The translations under genes and the position numbers were made by a program. A DNA stretch of 6,754 bases, taken from JAHRAH01 sp051009015 (GTDB lineage Bacteria > Pseudomonadota > Gammaproteobacteria > Tethybacterales > Persebacteraceae). Of this stretch, positions 5,909-6,754 are shown piece after piece. Where the stretch lies: NCBI GenBank assembly GCA_051009015.1, contig JBPCWZ010000214.1:1-6754 (forward strand), given 5' to 3'. A model generated the notes under the pieces. It was given only the letters and a program-made list of their open reading frames with translations. It ran no database searches and was not told the DNA's origin. How positions within the stretch are numbered: the first letter of the stretch is position 1; every line of letters starts with the position of its first letter.

Positions 5909-6254
5909 GCTTTTGCCTCGCCGCGCCGAGTTCGCGCATAAGCGCATCGCTTTCCGCGCGGCTGACAAAACCTTGTTTTTTGGCGCGGCGGGCTTTTTCG
6001 GCCCATTCGCGGTCTTCGGCTTCTTCCATAAGCGCGGAAATGGCGCGCAACATCCGGCGATAGCGGCTTGTGCTCAAAAGCACGGCAACGGGCTTGCCTT
6101 TGTGCGTTACGGTCAGCGCATTACGGCGGGCGGACGCCAACACCTCGGCAAAAGGCGCACGCGTCATTGCCGCCACCGAGAGCATCTTCGGCTCTTGCGG
6201 CTTGCCCGGCGAACTTTTCGCCGTTGTCAAAACAGATTGCGTCAAACCCGACAT
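5898..6254 (-). CDS. Phd/YefM-like antitoxin of TA module 2
   Basis: Predicted antitoxin for the overlapping downstream toxin; 118 aa from the ATG at 6254. Core Phd/YefM signature: MLSVAAMTRAPFAEVLASAR (24-43), then ALTVTHKGKPVAVLLSTSRY (46-65). The charged toxin-binding arm contains EEAEDREW and KQGFVSRAESDAL. It visibly matches the first antitoxin over this region (VTHKGKPVAVLL against ITLDGKPAAVVL; AEDREW...GF..RAES against EEDRW...GF..PAEN), so the modules are distant paralogues. Three starts are possible. The ATG at 6185 gives a 95-aa protein of usual family length but has no good Shine-Dalgarno. The ATG at 6254 lies just 6 nt after a TATAGT box and would be leaderless. An ATG at 6284 lies upstream of that box. 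I chose 6254 because the first antitoxin also has an extension and a leaderless layout. Confidence 0.8.
   Translation of the reverse strand: MSGLTQSVLTTAKSSPGKPQEPKMLSVAAMTRAPFAEVLASARRNALTVTHKGKPVAVLLSTSRYRRMLRAISALMEEAEDREWAEKARRAKKQGFVSRAESDALMRELGAARQKHGG
5916..5919 (-). promoter_or_regulatory. Shine-Dalgarno GAGG for toxin 2
   Basis: GAGG on the minus strand lies 7 nt before the ATG at 5908, within the last codons of the antitoxin gene. It fixes the toxin start and mirrors the arrangement in module 1. Confidence 0.55.
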
Positions 6255-6260
6255 ACCGAA

Positions 6261-6266
6261 ACTATA
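6261..6266 (-). promoter_or_regulatory. -10 box TATAGT of TA module 2
   Basis: TATAGT on the minus strand, 6 nt before the ATG at 6254. No good -35 is seen 16-18 nt upstream (T-rich sequence ATCTTTTTGG). If used, transcription would start at or next to the ATG. Confidence 0.4.
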
Positions 6267-6321
6267 CCACATCCGCCGCCCCAAAAAGATACCGCCCGCA
6301 TTTTTCGGCGAAAAGGCGCGG

Positions 6322-6352
6322 GGGCGGGAATGGCAAAGATGGGCGGGAATGG
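6322..6352. repeat. 12-bp direct repeat GGGCGGGAATGG
   Basis: Exact copies at 6322-6333 and 6341-6352 (19-bp period, 7-nt gap), about 40-70 bp upstream of the promoter at 6393. Could be paired binding sites for a regulator; could also be chance in a G-rich stretch. Confidence 0.6.
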
Positions 6353-6355
6353 TGG

Positions 6356-6413
6356 TTTTTTTCGCACGGCGGGGGATTTTTTTTTGGCGAGTTTGGCAAA
6401 ACGGGCTTTTTTT
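6356..6413. other. three T-tracts upstream of and within the exported-protein promoter
   Basis: Runs of 7 T (6356-6362), 9 T (6377-6385) and 7 T (6407-6413). Their centres lie about 22 and 29 bp apart, near two and three helical turns, so intrinsic bending is possible. The last run is inside the promoter spacer, where length change would alter -35/-10 spacing. No plus-strand gene ends just upstream, so they are not read as terminators. Confidence 0.45.
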
Positions 6414-6423
6414 GGTTTATAAT
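6393..6423 (+). promoter_or_regulatory. sigma-70-type promoter of the exported-protein gene
   Basis: TTGGCA (6393-6398), 19-nt spacer including T7, and perfect TATAAT (6418-6423). Start of transcription would be near 6430, just before in-frame ATGs at 6431 and 6443. The spacer is 2 nt over the optimum, so loss of one or two T would strengthen it. Confidence 0.55.
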
Positions 6424-6453
6424 GTTTGGCATGTTCGCGGGCATGTTTGACAT

Positions 6454-6754
6454 TTGTCATTTATCATCCTACGGCGCACGGCGCACGGCGCACGGCGCAC
6501 GGCTGAGACCTTTGGGCAAACGGCTTTTGCCGCTTTTGTCATAATCCTCGCCGGCTTTTGCACTTTGGCTTTTGCCGACAGGGCATCGGCGCAAGTGCCG
6601 CAAGAGTCCATTATCTATTCGGCGGAGCCGAGCGATTTGGTCAGCGTCACCGCCGACGGGCAGTTAATCGTTTTGGAACAACCCGCCGCCGGTTTGATGA
6701 CGGCGACGATTTACGGCAGATATACGCTTTTTGAGGGCGAGCGCGCAGTTGCCA
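6454..6754 (+). CDS. exported protein of unknown function, 5' part, likely phase-variable
   Basis: The frame open from 6451 to the window end encodes a basic stretch made of repeat-derived ARRTAHG units, a hydrophobic core (AFAAFVIILAGFCTLAFA) and a likely signal-peptidase site (ASA before QVPQ). It continues into a mature part with alternating hydrophobic residues (DLVSVTADGQLIVLE), reminiscent of beta-sandwich repeats of surface proteins. I do not recognise the family. In this frame the only usual start codon before the signal peptide is TTG at 6454, without a Shine-Dalgarno. The ATGs at 6422, 6431 and 6443 are in another frame and, with the repeat number present, lead to a stop at 6542-6544. 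Five or two copies of the heptamer would join them to the signal peptide; three would give TGA at 6504. I place the start at 6454 only as the minimal in-frame option. The 3' end lies beyond the window. Confidence 0.6.
   Translation, partial: MSFIILRRTAHGARRTAETFGQTAFAAFVIILAGFCTLAFADRASAQVPQESIIYSAEPSDLVSVTADGQLIVLEQPAAGLMTATIYGRYTLFEGERAVA
6471..6503 (+). repeat. heptanucleotide tandem repeat (ACGGCGC), 4 full copies plus 5 bases
   Basis: ACGGCGC repeats exactly at 6471, 6478, 6485 and 6492, then ACGGC (6499-6503) before the pattern breaks at TGAGACC. Seven is not a multiple of three, so each copy gained or lost shifts the reading frame. The tract sits between the first ATGs and the signal peptide of the downstream gene, where slippage would turn the gene on or off. 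Confidence 0.9.

Noticed and set aside
6356..6413. T-runs as intrinsic terminators
   Set aside because: No GC-rich hairpin directly precedes them and no plus-strand gene ends nearby.
5751..6422. Long plus-strand open frame (223 codons) opposite TA module 2
   Set aside because: Its translation has no family features and is rich in Arg, His and Phe; the minus-strand frames match known TA families with overlaps and ribosome sites.
6422..6544. Short ATG frame as a separate small gene
   Set aside because: The translation is mostly repeat-derived and then Leu/Arg-rich; it is better explained as the out-of-phase 5' end of the exported-protein gene.
6454..6754. LolA, which often follows ftsK in gammaproteobacteria
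   Set aside because: The visible mature N-terminus does not resemble the start of LolA, and the gene is 4 kb away from ftsK.

Overview
The window is a stretch of a moderately GC-rich Gram-negative chromosome, most likely proteobacterial. It has a short-linker FtsK, a soluble periplasmic binding protein with HisM-type permeases, and sigma-70-like promoters. I cannot place it at genus level. Coding density is high and most intergenic gaps are under 80 bp.

Layout: (1) Positions 2-70 (+) read as the Ala/Lys/Glu-rich C-terminus of an upstream gene ending in TAA-TAG. This puts the ftsK start at 90 rather than at the earlier in-frame ATG at 9. (2) ftsK, the chromosome-dimer/divisome DNA translocase, fills 90-2300 (+). 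(3) Convergent with it on the minus strand is a type II toxin-antitoxin (TA) module: Phd/YefM-like antitoxin 2985-2596 and RelE/ParE-like toxin 2612-2307. (4) A polar amino-acid ABC uptake system follows. Its binding protein (3842-3033, -) is divergent from two overlapping permease genes (3864-4703 and 4700-5590, +). No ATPase gene is present. (5) A second TA module of the same family and orientation lies at 6254-5636 (-). (6) A gene-free stretch with T-tracts, a 12-bp direct repeat and a good sigma-70-like promoter leads into an exported protein cut off by the window end.

The most interesting spot is 6418-6544. A promoter is followed by ATG codons, then four and a bit copies of the heptanucleotide ACGGCGC, and then the signal peptide of the exported protein in a different frame. 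In the copy number present here the ATG frame runs into a stop at 6542-6544. One more copy (or two fewer) would join the ATGs to the signal peptide. That is the layout of a phase-variable contingency gene.

Functionally, the binding protein would capture a solute in the periplasm and pass it to the permease heterodimer, energised by an ATPase encoded elsewhere. The two TA modules bracket this transporter between ftsK and the exported-protein gene, so 2301-6255 looks like accessory DNA. The window alone does not prove insertion. All RNA-gene classes and CRISPR arrays were looked for by eye and none was seen.
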